Assembly (NCBI GenBank): GCA_017893485.1
Contig: CM030364.1
Coordinates: 250,159,122-250,223,121, forward strand
Source: Hemerocallis citrina
Lineage: Eukaryota; Streptophyta; Magnoliopsida; Asparagales; Asphodelaceae
Direction of reading: 5' to 3'
DNA: 64,000 bases
In this document: positions 34,596-45,186 of the stretch, in pieces
Position numbering within the stretch: position 1 is the first letter of the stretch
Layout: the number at the start of each line of letters is the position of its first letter
Position numbers and translations under genes: made by a program
The notes under the pieces: model-generated
Told to the model about the DNA's origin: nothing
The model's database searches: none
What the model saw: only the letters and a program-made list of their open reading frames with translations

Positions 34596-35160
34596 GTTGT
34601 TCAACGGTTGTGGGAGCAGTTCCGAATGGCGAACTACTTCTAGCTCGCTTAAGAGCGAGCTTGCGAAGTAGAATCGAGCCAAGTGTTGGACTCCGAACCA
34701 TCGTTAGAGTTGTTCAACGGTTGTGGGAGCAGTTCCGAATGGCGAACTACTTCTAGCTCGCTTAAGAGCGAGCTTGCGAAGTAGAATCGAGCCAAGTGTT
34801 GGACTCCGAACCATCATTAGAGTTGTTCAACGGTTGTGGGAGCAATTTCGAATGGCGAACTACTTCTAGCTCGCTTAAGAGCGAGCTTGCGAAGTACAAT
34901 CGAGCCAAGTGTTGGACTCCGAACCATCGTTAGAGTTGTTCAACGGTTGTGGGAGCAGTTCCGTATGGCTAACTACTTCTAGCTTGCTTAAGAGCGAGCT
35001 TGCAAAGTAGAATCGAGCCAAGTGTTGGACTCCGAACCATCGTTAGAGTTGTTCAACGGTTGTGGGAGCAGTTCCGAATGGCGAACTACTTCTAGCTCTT
35101 TTAAGAGCGAGCTTGCGAAGTAGAATCGAGCCAAGTGTTGGACTCCGAACCATCGTTAGG
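34596..35160. repeat. 113-bp tandem array in G2, five copies
   Basis: GTTGTTCAACGG starts at 34596, 34709, 34822, 34935 and 35048, an exact 113-bp period. Each unit holds a hairpin with arms AGCTCGCT and AGCGAGCT around TTAA-type loops. It is the monomer form of the 213-bp unit in G3, read in reverse. Confidence 0.95.
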
Positions 35161-35332
35161 GTGAAGAGCAAAGAGCAGAGAGATATAAGCATTTGTATAA
35201 GTAAAATATGAAAAAACTTTCTTTATTGAAGACTACTAGTCGGCTGCTTCTGAGTTGCGAGCCGTTATTACATATGAGAAATAAAGAGGAAAGATACAGG
35301 GGAAAGGAGAGGAACGGTTCGACATCCCGGAA

Positions 35333-36100
35333 TATTTAGAGAGGCGCTGGGGCACTTTCTTGATATTTCAAAAGATGGTCGGCATTCCAGGTCCTAGGGA
35401 TTTCTCTACCTTCGCGGTCTTTAAGACGATAAGCTCCAGGCCGAACTACTTTCGTGATCTTATAGGGTCCCTACCAATTTGGAGCTAGCTTACTCTTCTG
35501 ACTAGGGAAGGAGACAGCTAGCTTTCTGAAGACTAAGTCCCCTTCTTTGAGATCGGTAGGTCGGACTTTCTTATTGTATGCCAACTCGATCCTCCTCCGA
35601 TAGCTCTGTTGGCGGATTGACGGTCTTTCCCTTAGCTCGTCTATCAGGTCTAAGTTTGCCCGAAGGTTTCTGGCGTTCTGCTCTTCGTTGTAGGCTGTAA
35701 GGCGAGGAGAAGGTATTCCGACTTCAAGAGGGATCACAGCCTCGGACCCATAGGTGAGGTTGAATGGGGACTCTCCCGTGGGGGTCCGTTTCGTGGTGCG
35801 GTAGTTCCACAACACGTTGGGGAGCTGATCGACCCATAAACCTTTGGAGCACTTATTCAACCTCTTCTTAATACCGGAGAGAATCTGCCGGTTGGCATTT
35901 TCCACTTGGCCATTCGACTGCGGATGGGAGACGGAGGAGAATCGTTACTGGATGGCGAGGTCTTCACACAGCTTGGAATGCAACCCCAGTAAATTGGGTT
36001 CCGTTGTCTGTTATGAGGACTCGAGGGACACCGAATCGGCAGATGAAGTTCTTCCAGAAGAACTGAAGTACCTTGTTCTCGGTGATCGTGGCCAGGGGCT
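35333..36100 (-). pseudogene. G2 integrase, C-terminal part
   Basis: On the minus strand the core continues: FWKNFICRFGVPRVLITDNGTQ (catalytic Asp), then a frame break near 35940, then MENANRQILSGIKKRL (after the catalytic Glu), the WNYRTTKRTPTGESPF segment, KVRPTDLKEGDLVFRK, and the C-terminal WNADHLLKYQ. A TAG replaces Trp near 35470. G4 separates it from the N-terminal half at 46618. Confidence 0.85.
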
Positions 36101-36294
36101 CGGCCTGTAGAACCCTGTATTTTCAAATATTATTTTTATTATTTGAAAATGAATTTAAATGAATTTTGAGGATTTAATTGATATTTTCTAAAAGATTTAT
36201 CTTTTGTATACGTGCAAAACACGTGCAAATGACTTTTGAGATGTTTGAAAAATTAAGTTTCTTTATGAAAAATCATTATTTATTATTTGGGAAT

Positions 36295-36953
36295 TGATAT
36301 GGCTAAAAAATAGGATTAAATCGGACCGTTCACATCGGACTCGAATCTTAAAGCTCAGGGGTAAAACGGTAATTTCACATGCAAATGGGTCCGAAGCGGG
36401 TACTGGGTCTCCTTCTCACAGATCCAATAACCCGCAAACGGATCCACCTCAGCTGGGTACGGGTTTCAACCCGCTACCAACCCGATCCGACAAGATACAA
36501 TCAAGGTCCCTGATTAGATCTAAATCAACGGCCATGATTCACAGCTATCTTTTCACTGGGGATTAGGGATTAAATTCCTTAACTGATCATAGGGGATATA
36601 CCTTATCAGATTACATGCCTTATCTGATTACGAGGAATATTCCTTATCTAATCACGGGGATTACATTCCTAAAACCAGTCCCTAAGACGCCTATAAATAC
36701 CCTTCACCCATCTCCATTAAGAGGTAATCAATCTTTCTCTAGTTAAACGCTCTTTCATAATCATTTCTGGTTACTGACTTGAGCGTCGGAGGGTGCGTCG
36801 CCGGGAACAACCCCGGTGTCTCGCACTTTTTGCAGGTGCACGGCGGGAGTCAACGGTCAAGCTCCGGCGGAACAGGTCAGGTGTTTGCTATTCAGGTTTT
36901 CTACGAACTCACAAATTCATCTGCTTGCCCCCACACCAAATTTAGCGGCAACA
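36295..36953 (+). repeat. G3 5' LTR
   Basis: TGATATGG...GGCAACA. A TATA box TATAAATA is at 36692-36699. Upstream are three CCTTATC boxes (reverse GATAAGG, I-box-like) at 36601, 36618 and 36642. The primer site TTGGCGCCGTCTGTGGGAA begins at 36956. Confidence 0.94.
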
Positions 36954-37025
36954 GATTGGCGCCGTCTGTGGGAAACATACGAATAGCAGCCCCTCCTCTT
37001 TCCGTCGACTAGATCTTCTCCAGCC

Positions 37026-38780
37026 ATGCCTCCGAGAAAAGCCAAATCTAGGGGGTCCAACCGTGGGCCCAATCCCGCCGATCAGCAGGAGCCAGTCCCT
37101 GACCAACCCGTTCTGCAGCAGGAACGACCTCCGCTTCAGACGAAAGACCCCCTTCAGCAAGATCAGCCCCTTCAGAATCAGCAACCCCCCAAGGGTCCGA
37201 CCGGACCTCAGAATGCTGGTGCGGGGGGCTCCCGCGGAAAGCAACCTCTCCACCAAGACCGCATCTCCATACACAATGCCTCTACGGATTCCATGGCATC
37301 ACACAATCCTCAGAGTCGGCAGAAGAAGGACGTGGATCTTCGTCACCGTCTGGACGAAAAACGGGCCCGAGAGGGAACCTCCCGCCACTATCGTCCGGGT
37401 GAACGATCTCCCCGTCACCGAGATTACAGAAGGTCTCCTAACCGTAGGGGGCGAAGGGAATCCCCCGAGCATCGCAGAAGAAGACCACGCTCCCCCGTGG
37501 GTCGGCAGCAGCCTAAGAACGAGGAGGCACCAATCACCCGTGCCGAGTTCCAGCAGTTCCAAGCGACCATCCTACAAGCTCTCACCAACGCACCCAAGGC
37601 TCCATCCCCTCCCCCGGTCCGAAGCCCTCGCCGACGGTTCCCCTCTCCTCGTCCTGCTCCTACTAACTCCCGGCGTACCCCAAGTCCTCGTCGCTCCCGA
37701 AGCTACCATCGCCGCAGCCCTCGTTCTCCTTCGTATGAAGATGAGTCTCGAGGCTCGGCAGATCACCGTCGGAGGGATGACGCCATGTACCGCCGTCTTC
37801 ATGAAGTAGAAAGGTGCCTGGGTCGGATAAACCGAGAAGAGGAGCTTAGGGGGAGGACCCTACGTCCTAGCCAACCCCCTTTCTCCCGAACCATAGTGGA
37901 TGCACCTGTCCCGTTCGGCTTCAAACCTCCCCAATTTGAGACTTACACCGGGGAGACCGATCCAGTCGATCACATCGAAAGCTTTAAGACTTTGATGCTC
38001 CTCCATCAAGCTTCCGATGCCCTCCTCTGCAAAACCTTCCCCGCGACACTGAAGGGCCCAGCTCGAGAGTGGTACTCCCGCCTCGCACCGTCTTCCATAT
38101 TCTCCTTCGAGCAGTTCGAGACACTCTTCATCACCCACTTCGTGAGTAGCAGGCGCACGGAGAAGACCAGCATTTCCCTCCTCCAGCTTAGGCAAGAGAA
38201 AGGTGAGAAGTTAAGAGACTATGTGAAGAGGTTCACAGCTGAAGCCAGGACTATAGCCTCCCTCGACCAATCCGTCGCGACAGCCGCCTTCCAATCCAAC
38301 GTCTTCAATTCCAGCCTCCGCTCCTCTCTTGCTAAGAAACCTCCACAGAACTTTGCCGACCTCCTCCTCAGGTGTGACAAGTACATTCGTGCCGAAGAGG
38401 CCGCCTACCCTCCAAGCTTCGGAGGGTCTGCCTCAGGGACGAAACGAAAGCTGACCGAAGAAGATGAGGGCTCCCAAAAATCCCAGAAGGACAGCAATGG
38501 ACAGCGTCGCCCGACTCCTCGGTTTGAGAAGTTCACCCCCCTCATTGCCAACATATCAGAAGTCCTTATGGAGGTGGACAACGAAGGGCTACTCCGCGCT
38601 CCCCCGAGAATGAATACACCTGGCAAGAAGAGGAATAAGGATAAGTGGTGCCGCTTTCACAGGGACCACGGCCACGACACGGATGATTGTCGGGCTCTCA
38701 AGGAGGAGATCGAAGAACTCATACAGCAGGGGCACCTGATCCAGTTCGTCCAAAAAGAGGGGGCCGAGCCCCTCACCTGA
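37026..38780 (+). CDS. G3 Gag polyprotein (capsid-nucleocapsid), intact
   Basis: A 584-residue open frame starting 72 bp after the LTR. Residues 1-290 are Pro/Gln- then Arg/Ser-rich and basic. The capsid core is at about 295-480 (GFKPPQFETYTGETDPVDHIESFKTLM..., LKGPAREWYSRLAPSSIFSFEQF, FVSSRRTEKTSISLLQLRQ). Residues ~440-470 hold the FADLLLRCDKYIRAEEA segment. A zinc-knuckle-like CRFHRDHGHDTDDC motif follows at about 541-554. Gag forms the cytoplasmic particle that packages element RNA. It stops right after the knuckle with no pol, so the usual gag-pol read-through is gone. An intact frame with 0.3% LTR divergence suggests recent selection or very recent insertion. Confidence 0.9.
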   Translation: MPPRKAKSRGSNRGPNPADQQEPVPDQPVLQQERPPLQTKDPLQQDQPLQNQQPPKGPTGPQNAGAGGSRGKQPLHQDRISIHNASTDSMASHNPQSRQKKDVDLRHRLDEKRAREGTSRHYRPGERSPRHRDYRRSPNRRGRRESPEHRRRRPRSPVGRQQPKNEEAPITRAEFQQFQATILQALTNAPKAPSPPPVRSPRRRFPSPRPAPTNSRRTPSPRRSRSYHRRSPRSPSYEDESRGSADHRRRDDAMYRRLHEVERCLGRINREEELRGRTLRPSQPPFSRTIVDAPVPFGFKPPQFETYTGETDPVDHIESFKTLMLLHQASDALLCKTFPATLKGPAREWYSRLAPSSIFSFEQFETLFITHFVSSRRTEKTSISLLQLRQEKGEKLRDYVKRFTAEARTIASLDQSVATAAFQSNVFNSSLRSSLAKKPPQNFADLLLRCDKYIRAEEAAYPPSFGGSASGTKRKLTEEDEGSQKSQKDSNGQRRPTPRFEKFTPLIANISEVLMEVDNEGLLRAPPRMNTPGKKRNKDKWCRFHRDHGHDTDDCRALKEEIEELIQQGHLIQFVQKEGAEPLT

Positions 38781-39079
38781 TCACCACCTCTTCCAAACGA
38801 ACAGAAAGGCCCGCCGAGCTTCAAGACTCAGCTCCTCCCAAGAGGTCCTCACCTTATTGTAGAAGTAGGATTTTGATTTTCAATAAGGCCGATGCTTGTA
38901 ACTCGGCCAACAGCATGTAATAATGGCTCGCCCTATTGGAGCAGCCACTTAGTTTATTTCAATAAAACTTATCTTTTCATTGAAAATTATTGCTCTTGCT
39001 CCTCTATCTCTCTGGGTTCGGAGTCCAGCTTCTTCTACATGGCTCCTCCCGCAATTCACTAAACTCTAACGATGGCTCC

Positions 39080-39830
39080 GGAGTCCAACACTTGGTTCGA
39101 TTCTGCTTCGAATAACTCGCTCTTAAGCGGGTTAGAAGTGGTTCGCCATTCGGAATTGCTCCCACAGCCGTTGAATAACCTCACAATGGTTCGGAGTCCA
39201 GCACTCGGCTCGACTCTTCTTCCTCGGCTCGTCCTCAGACGAGCCAGGAGTGGATCGCCGTTCGAAGTTGCTCCTGCAGCCGTTGAATGGATCGGAGTCC
39301 AACACTTGGCTCGATTCTACTTTGCAAGTTCGCTCCTAAGCGGACTAGAAGTAGCTCGCCATTCGAAACTGCTCCTGCATCCCTCAAACAACCTCACAAT
39401 GGTTCGGAGTCCAGCACTCGGCTCGACTCTTCTTCCCCGACTCGTCCTCAGACGAGCCAAGAGTAGATCGCCGTTCGAAATTGCTCCTGCAGCCGTTGAA
39501 TGGATCGGAGTCCAACACTTGGCTCGATTCTACTTCGCAAGTTCGCTCCTAAGCAGCCTAGAAGTAGCTCGCCATTCGAAACTGCTCCTGCATCCCTCAA
39601 ACAACCTCACAATGGTTCGGAGTCCAGCACTCGGCTCGACTCTTCTTCCCCGGCTCGTCCTCAGACGAGCCAGGAGTAGATCGTCGTTCGAAATTGCTCC
39701 TGCAGCCGTTGAATGGATCGGAGTCCAACACTTGGCTCGATTCAACTTCGCAAGTTCGCTCCTAAGCGGACTAGAAGTAGCTCGCCATACGAAACTGCTC
39801 CTGCATCCCTCAAACTAACCTCACGATGGT
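39080..39830. repeat. 213-bp tandem array in G3, ~3.5 copies
   Basis: CGACTCTTCTTCC starts at 39211, 39424 and 39637, a 213-bp period. Each unit is two diverged half-units related to the 113-bp unit of G2 in reverse complement. Each half has its own hairpin, for example GGCTCGTC-CTCA-GACGAGCC near 39230. Confidence 0.93.
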
Positions 39831-39839
39831 CGGGGTCCT

Positions 39840-41663
39840 ATGGCTCGACTTTACTTCACCGGCTCATCCTTAAACGGGCCGGAGGAAGATAGCCATTCCG
39901 AACTGCCCCCACGACCATCCGAGCTGAGTTACCCATCTACCGAGAAGCAAAGTGGCGGAAAATGTGCCCCAAAATCCGTGCTCGGATCTGCCGAACAAGA
40001 TGCATCTACCGAGCAGCTAAGCAGATGAAGAGCACGAAGAAAAAGAGGCTAACGGGTCAGGGTCGGATCCAATACCCTCGGTCCGACCCATACCCTTCTT
40101 AGCTCCTTCATTTTTCTCCTTCTTCAGTCTTCCTGCCAAAGGTACCCAACACTTCTGCTCTTCTACAAGTCGAGCTCTTCACTCCGCTCACCTCCAAGGC
40201 GGACCTCTTCTCAAACGAGTTCGGAGCTAAAACTCTCTCCTAGAGTCGCTCCTCAAACTCCTCTTCCAGTCGGCTCTTCTACAAGTCGAGCCCTTCACTC
40301 CGCTCGCCTCCAAAGCGGAGCTCTTCTCAAAGAGTTGCTCCTCACAACTCTCCCCTAGAGTTGCTCCTTGCACCCACTTCAGAGAATGGGTCTTCCCAGC
40401 ACCTCTTCCTAGCACCTCTTCTCCTAGGAGTGGAGCTCCTCTTCAAAAATCTCCAAAACCCAAGCAGAGCATCACCTCTTCCATATGCCGACTCATCCCC
40501 TTCATCAACTCACCGAGCTTCTCCTCACGCTCGAGCCGTCCGAACAGCCGAGCTACCGAACAGCTCAGCCGAACGGCCGAGCCACTGAGCACGAAGGGGC
40601 GGAATCTTCAAGGAACACTTCCTCCAAAACAGACAACTCAGCACCTCGGCCAACGGTACTGACCCTCCGAGCCGAGGTGCCCGGGTACCGACCCTCGTAT
40701 ATGGCAAAAAATCGTCCCGAGGCGATCTCACCGTTAGATCATCTCCGAATTCGCACTCGAGCGTGATGGACGGATCAGATCGCGCCATGTCACCACAAAA
40801 CGACAAGATAACGTTTTCTCGAAACTCGTGCCTCTTGTCTCGTGATTCGCGCTATGATCGTGATCAACCGTCCAGATCGAGCTGCGTAGCAGGGATCTGC
40901 CAATCTACCAACCTGCGGAGCGGCGAAAATGTGCCTCAAAACCCGTGCTCGGATTCGCCGAACAAAGCAAGCAGATGAAGAGGAAGAAAGAAAAAGAGGC
41001 TAACGGTCGGGGTCGGATCCGATACCCACGGTCCGACCCATACCCATCTTAGCTCCTTCATTCTTCTCCTTCTTCCCCAACACATCTCCTTTTCTCCACC
41101 ATGCGGAAGAACAAGGCAGAGGAGAGAACCCAACTGCCTCTCCTCCCCGTCCTCTTCTCCTCTTCTTCACCGTGCGGAAGAACAAGGCAGAGGAGAGAAC
41201 CCAATTGCCTCTTCTCCCCTTCCTCTTCTCCTCTTCTCCACCGTGCGGAAGAACAAGGCAGAGGAGAGAACCCAAATACCTCTCCTCCCCTCCCTCTTTC
41301 TTCTCAGAAGAGCTGCCGATCCGAGGTGCCGTGGTACCGACCCTCGTTTTTGGGAAAAATTCGACCGACCCCTTCTAACCGTTGGATCATCTCAGAATTC
41401 ACACTCAAGCGTGATGGACGGATCAGATCGCACCACGTCACCGCAAAACGACAAGATAACGTTTTCTCGAAACTCGTGCCTCTTGTCTCGTGATTCGCGC
41501 CACGATCGTGATCAACCGTCCAGATTGAGCCACGTAGCTCGGATCTCAAATCCGAGCTACCGAACTACCGAACCGCTAAGCGGCAAAAAATCTCCTCATA
41601 ATCCGTGCTCGGATTGGCCGAACAAGAAGCAGATCCGACGAGCTCGGATTTTCCGAATAAGGA

Positions 41664-41664
<1 letters not shown>
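39840..41664. repeat. G3 long diverged modules and short tandems
   Basis: A module with a CCGTGCTCGGAT block, a GAGGCTAACGG-GTCGG block and a TTAGCTCCTTCAT block occurs near 39955-40110 and 40920-41070, with a partial copy near 41580-41770. A segment reading ACGACAAGATAACGTTTTCTCG occurs near 40800 and 41450 and is the reverse complement of the G2 repeat. A 71-bp unit (GCGGAAGAACAAGGCAGAGG) is repeated at 41104, 41175 and 41246. A ~120-bp hairpin-bearing unit is repeated at 40160-40370. No coding sequence recognised. Confidence 0.8.

Positions 41665-41716
<52 letters not shown>
41665..41716. repeat. (GA)n microsatellite
   Basis: An uninterrupted run of ~25 GA dinucleotides inside G3. Confidence 0.97.
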
Positions 41717-41721
<5 letters not shown>

Positions 41722-41869
41722 AGAAAAAAAAAAGGGTATGGGTTCGGACCCGTTAGGATCCAAACCCGAACTCCCCACTCCCCACGTCATCCTCTTCTCC
41801 AAAAACAAAACAGCACAAAAGAAAAACCCGTCCTCTCCTTCGAAAGCTTCTAACGTCAGCGCTCCCACC

Positions 41870-42800
41870 TTCGCCGAGCTCCAAACGTCGAGCTCCAACC
41901 GGCCGAGCTCCCTCACTTCGCCGTCGAACTCCCGACCTCGACTCCGAGCTCCGAGCTCGCCACCACACAGCACACAGTTCACCTCCACCGCTCCGAGCTC
42001 TCACCTCTAAGCTCCATTCCTTGCCACCTCCACTGACAAGCTCTTCCTCACCGAAGCTCCGCCTGCCGAGCTCAAGCCACGCCAACGTCGAAGCTCCACT
42101 ATGCTGAGCTCTCCCTCCTTCACTCGTCGAGCTCCTTCGTCGAAGCTTCGACCACCTCCATGGCCGAGCTCCAAGACAAATGACGAGCCGAACCCATTGC
42201 CGAGCTTCATCACCGACACCAAGCTTCGGACTCCCCTCCGCCGAAGCTCAAGTTCTCCGCCAAACTTCACCACTTCCGAACTCCTTCGCAACCGAGCTTC
42301 ACCTCCACTGCCTCCGAGCGCGCATGAGCAGTCGAAGCTCATCATCGGGGCTCAAAGATTCGTCGAGCCCTTCCCCGGCGAACTCCGTCAACCGCCACTC
42401 CCTTGCCGAGCTCATCTCCGCACTTCCGCCAATGGCGCCAGGCTCCTCCATCTCCGAGCGACAAGCTCCTCCGTCTCAGGCACCCCCGCGTCGAGCTCCG
42501 ACGAAGAACCCAAGCCTCGCCATCATCGAACTCACCGTACTGAGCTCGAACCCATCACCATGGCAATGGCGAGCTCCGAACATTCCACCTCCGAGCTCTA
42601 CACTTCAGTTGAAGCCTCGTCAACAAGCTTGCCTTCCACAATGCGAGCTCCGAACCCATTCCCAAGCTCACACCATCGACGAAGCTTCGCCAAAGCCTCG
42701 AGCTCCCCTCACCATCTCGCCAACCCCTCCTTGCCGAGCTCGACGCCTCCTCTCGACTCCATCGCCGAGCTCTTTTGTCGAGCTTCACGACGGGATGAGG
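41870..42800. repeat. GAGCT(C)-rich low-complexity stretch in G3
   Basis: The words CGAGCTC and GAGCTCC recur every ~15-40 bp in otherwise Pro/Ser-coding-like, C-rich DNA. The long open frame from 42101 is a consequence of this composition and matches no family I know. Confidence 0.7.
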
Positions 42801-43099
42801 TAGGGGGCAAGGTGATGGTCGAAGAAGAAAGAAGGAGACGAGGGGGGAGACGAGACGAGACGGTGAAGAGCCGAAGAAGAAGCAGCGGAAGCAGCAAAGA
42901 AAAAGAAGAAAAAAAAATAATAAAAAAAAAAAAAAAAAAAAGAAATGCCACGTGGCATTGCCACGTGGCTTCGTTACAAACCTCGGCAGATCCATCTAGC
43001 CGAGCCGAGCCGAAGTGCATATCCGAAGTGCCGAAGTGCCGAACTCGTAATTGGAGAAAAAAAGTGACCGACCAACACGATCCGTCCGATCGTCTCAAA

Positions 43100-43288
43100 A
43101 TTCGCGTCGGGACACGATCGACGCTCAGGAATGCGCCACGTGTCCCGATCGTGATCTGCATCACGATGCGCGCAGATCTGATCATGATGGACGGCCAGAA
43201 ACGTGCCACGTGTCAAGATCGCGATCTGCCTCACGATGCGTGCTCATCTGGTCATGATGGACGGCCAGAAATCGGCCACGTGTCCAGG
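43100..43288. repeat. ~65-bp repeats in G3
   Basis: A unit with GATCATGATGGACGGCCAGAA and GCCACGTGTC is present twice in full (about 43155-43285), plus a degenerate copy before it. GCCACGTG is a G-box-like word. Confidence 0.75.
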
Positions 43289-43732
43289 TAATATTTAAAT
43301 TATTTATTTATTTATTTAATTGTTTTTTTTTATTTAAAAAATCCGAAAAAAACATTTAAAAATCGAAAAAATTAATTAAAAATTCTAAAAATAATTATTA
43401 ATTCAGAAAAAATTATTTTTAAATTCTGGAAAAATAATTATTAAATTAGAATAATTAATTAATATTTTAGATAATTAAGTATTTAATTCGGAAAATGAAT
43501 AAAAAATTCAAAAAAATGAGAAAAAATTCAGAAAAATCTGGAAAAATCACCAAAAATCCAGAAAATTCTGAGAATACTTTTGGGTATTTTACAAGCCCAT
43601 AATAACACTGTTACACCCCGAGCAAGATTCCAAACTCCCTTAAGAACACCGATAAAATCCCGTACGCCATTAGAACAGTTAAACTACTCCTCAAAGGCTG
43701 ATTACACTCAGTCTTTAGGAGTGGGGGGCTCG

Positions 43733-44391
43733 TGATATGGCTAAAAAATAGGATTAAATCGGACCGTTCACATCGGACTCGAATCTTAAAGCTCAGGGGT
43801 AAAACGGTAATTTCACATGCAAATGGGTCCGAAGCGGGTACTGGGTCTCCTTCTCACAGATCCAATAACCCGCAAACGGATCCACCTCAGCTGGGTACGG
43901 GTTTCAACCCGCTACCAACCCGATCCGACAAGATACAATCAAGGTCCCTGATTAGATCTAAATCAACGGCCATGATTCACAGCTATCTTTTCACTGGGGA
44001 TTAGGGATTAAATTCCTTAACTGATTATAGGGGATATACCTTATCAGATTACATGCCTTATCTGATTACGAGGAATATTCCTTATCTAATCACGGGGATT
44101 ACATTCCTAAAACCAGTCCCTAAGACGCCTATAAATACCCTTCACCCATCTCCATTAAGAGGTAATCAATCTTTCTCTAGTTAAACGCTCTTTCATAATC
44201 ATTTCTGGTTACTGACTTGAGCGTCGGAGGGTGCGTCGCCGGGAACAACCCCGGTGTCTCGCACTTTTTGCAGGTGCACGGCGGGAGTCAACGGTCAAGC
44301 TCCGGCGGAACAGGTCAGGTGTTTGCTATTCAGGTTTTCTACGAACTCACAAATTCATCTGCTTGCCCCCACACCGAATTTAGCGGCAACA
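43733..44391 (+). repeat. G3 3' LTR
   Basis: It is preceded by the polypurine tract AGGAGTGGGGGGCTCG (43717-43732). It differs from the 5' LTR at two sites I can find (ACTGATTATAGG, and CACACCGAATT against CACACCAAATT). Confidence 0.94.
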
Positions 44392-44606
44392 GGAATTATT
44401 TACTATTTTTCTAGATTTTTCTGAAATTAGATGGATCTATTTGCAATTTTGATAAAAGAAGGACCTTTTTGCAAAATTGACATTTTAAGGGTTTAAAGTG
44501 TAAAAATGTAATCCTGGACGTTTTGAACAGTATTGGTTAAGATTTAGAAGTATATTTTCTTTTAAATCCTAGTTTTAATGAATTTTAGATGAATTTCCAA
44601 GAGTAG

Positions 44607-44612
<6 letters not shown>

Positions 44613-44650
<38 letters not shown>
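44613..44650. repeat. (TA)n microsatellite
   Basis: ~18 TA dinucleotides in the G4 LTR upstream of its TATA box. Confidence 0.95.
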
Positions 44651-44654
<4 letters not shown>

Positions 44655-45186
44655 TTGTATTTTGAAGGGATTGTTTTGCGAAAGTATTTGGAAACCCTAA
44701 AAACCTAATTCCCGGCCTATATAAAGAGAGTTGCAGCCGTCATTCACTGCATAACTCAGATTTCATTATATTGTTTTCTTGGTGATTGGAGAAGAAGTTT
44801 TTGGATCTAGCAAAGGAAGGCTTTTCGTGGATCTTCTTGATTCTAAAGGTGAGTGATATCAACTTTGTTTTGTTTTATGTGAATGATTGTGTGTTGATTG
44901 TTTTGATATTTTGTATCTTGTATGTGGTCGATGCAATAGTTATTATTATTATTATGCATGTGAAATCCATGAAAGATTAGTAGATCTCGATTGACAATTC
45001 TTGATCGCTTGAAACATGTTAAGATTTGAGTATAGTTATGACAATAAGAAATTGGATGGTTGAATCTCTGGATCTTGTGATTACGAATCGGATTAGATTT
45101 GAGTTGAGGAAGAGATGCGGTATTGAAAGAGAGACTCCAGTATTGATTATTGATGACAGACCTAATTTATGAAAACTGTAGGCCGA

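Larger units (their letters stand above)
36295..44391 (+). mobile_element. G3: gag-only gypsy element of the G2 family, 8.1 kb
   Basis: Two 659-bp LTRs (36295-36953, 43733-44391) differ at only two positions I can find, with GGAAT on both sides (36290-36294, 44392-44396). Primer site, an intact gag and a polypurine tract are present. No protease, RT, RNase H or integrase follows gag. The remaining ~5 kb is tandem repeats and GC-rich non-coding DNA. LTR, gag and repeats all match G2, so this is a recently moved, non-autonomous relative. Confidence 0.93.

Noticed and set aside
37063..37809. 248-codon frame overlapping G3 gag
   Set aside because: It lies in a second frame of the repetitive Arg/Ser-rich gag region. 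The same frame is open in G2, but this follows from shared composition.
40784..41600. Possible duplicated gene or CRISPR-like array in G3
   Set aside because: Repeats are long, diverged and adjoining, with no unique equal-length spacers. They match the G2 non-coding repeats in reverse.
42101..43291. 396-codon open frame in G3
   Set aside because: It is Pro/Ser/Arg-rich low-complexity sequence built from the GAGCTC repeat words, with no domain. It is open because of composition.
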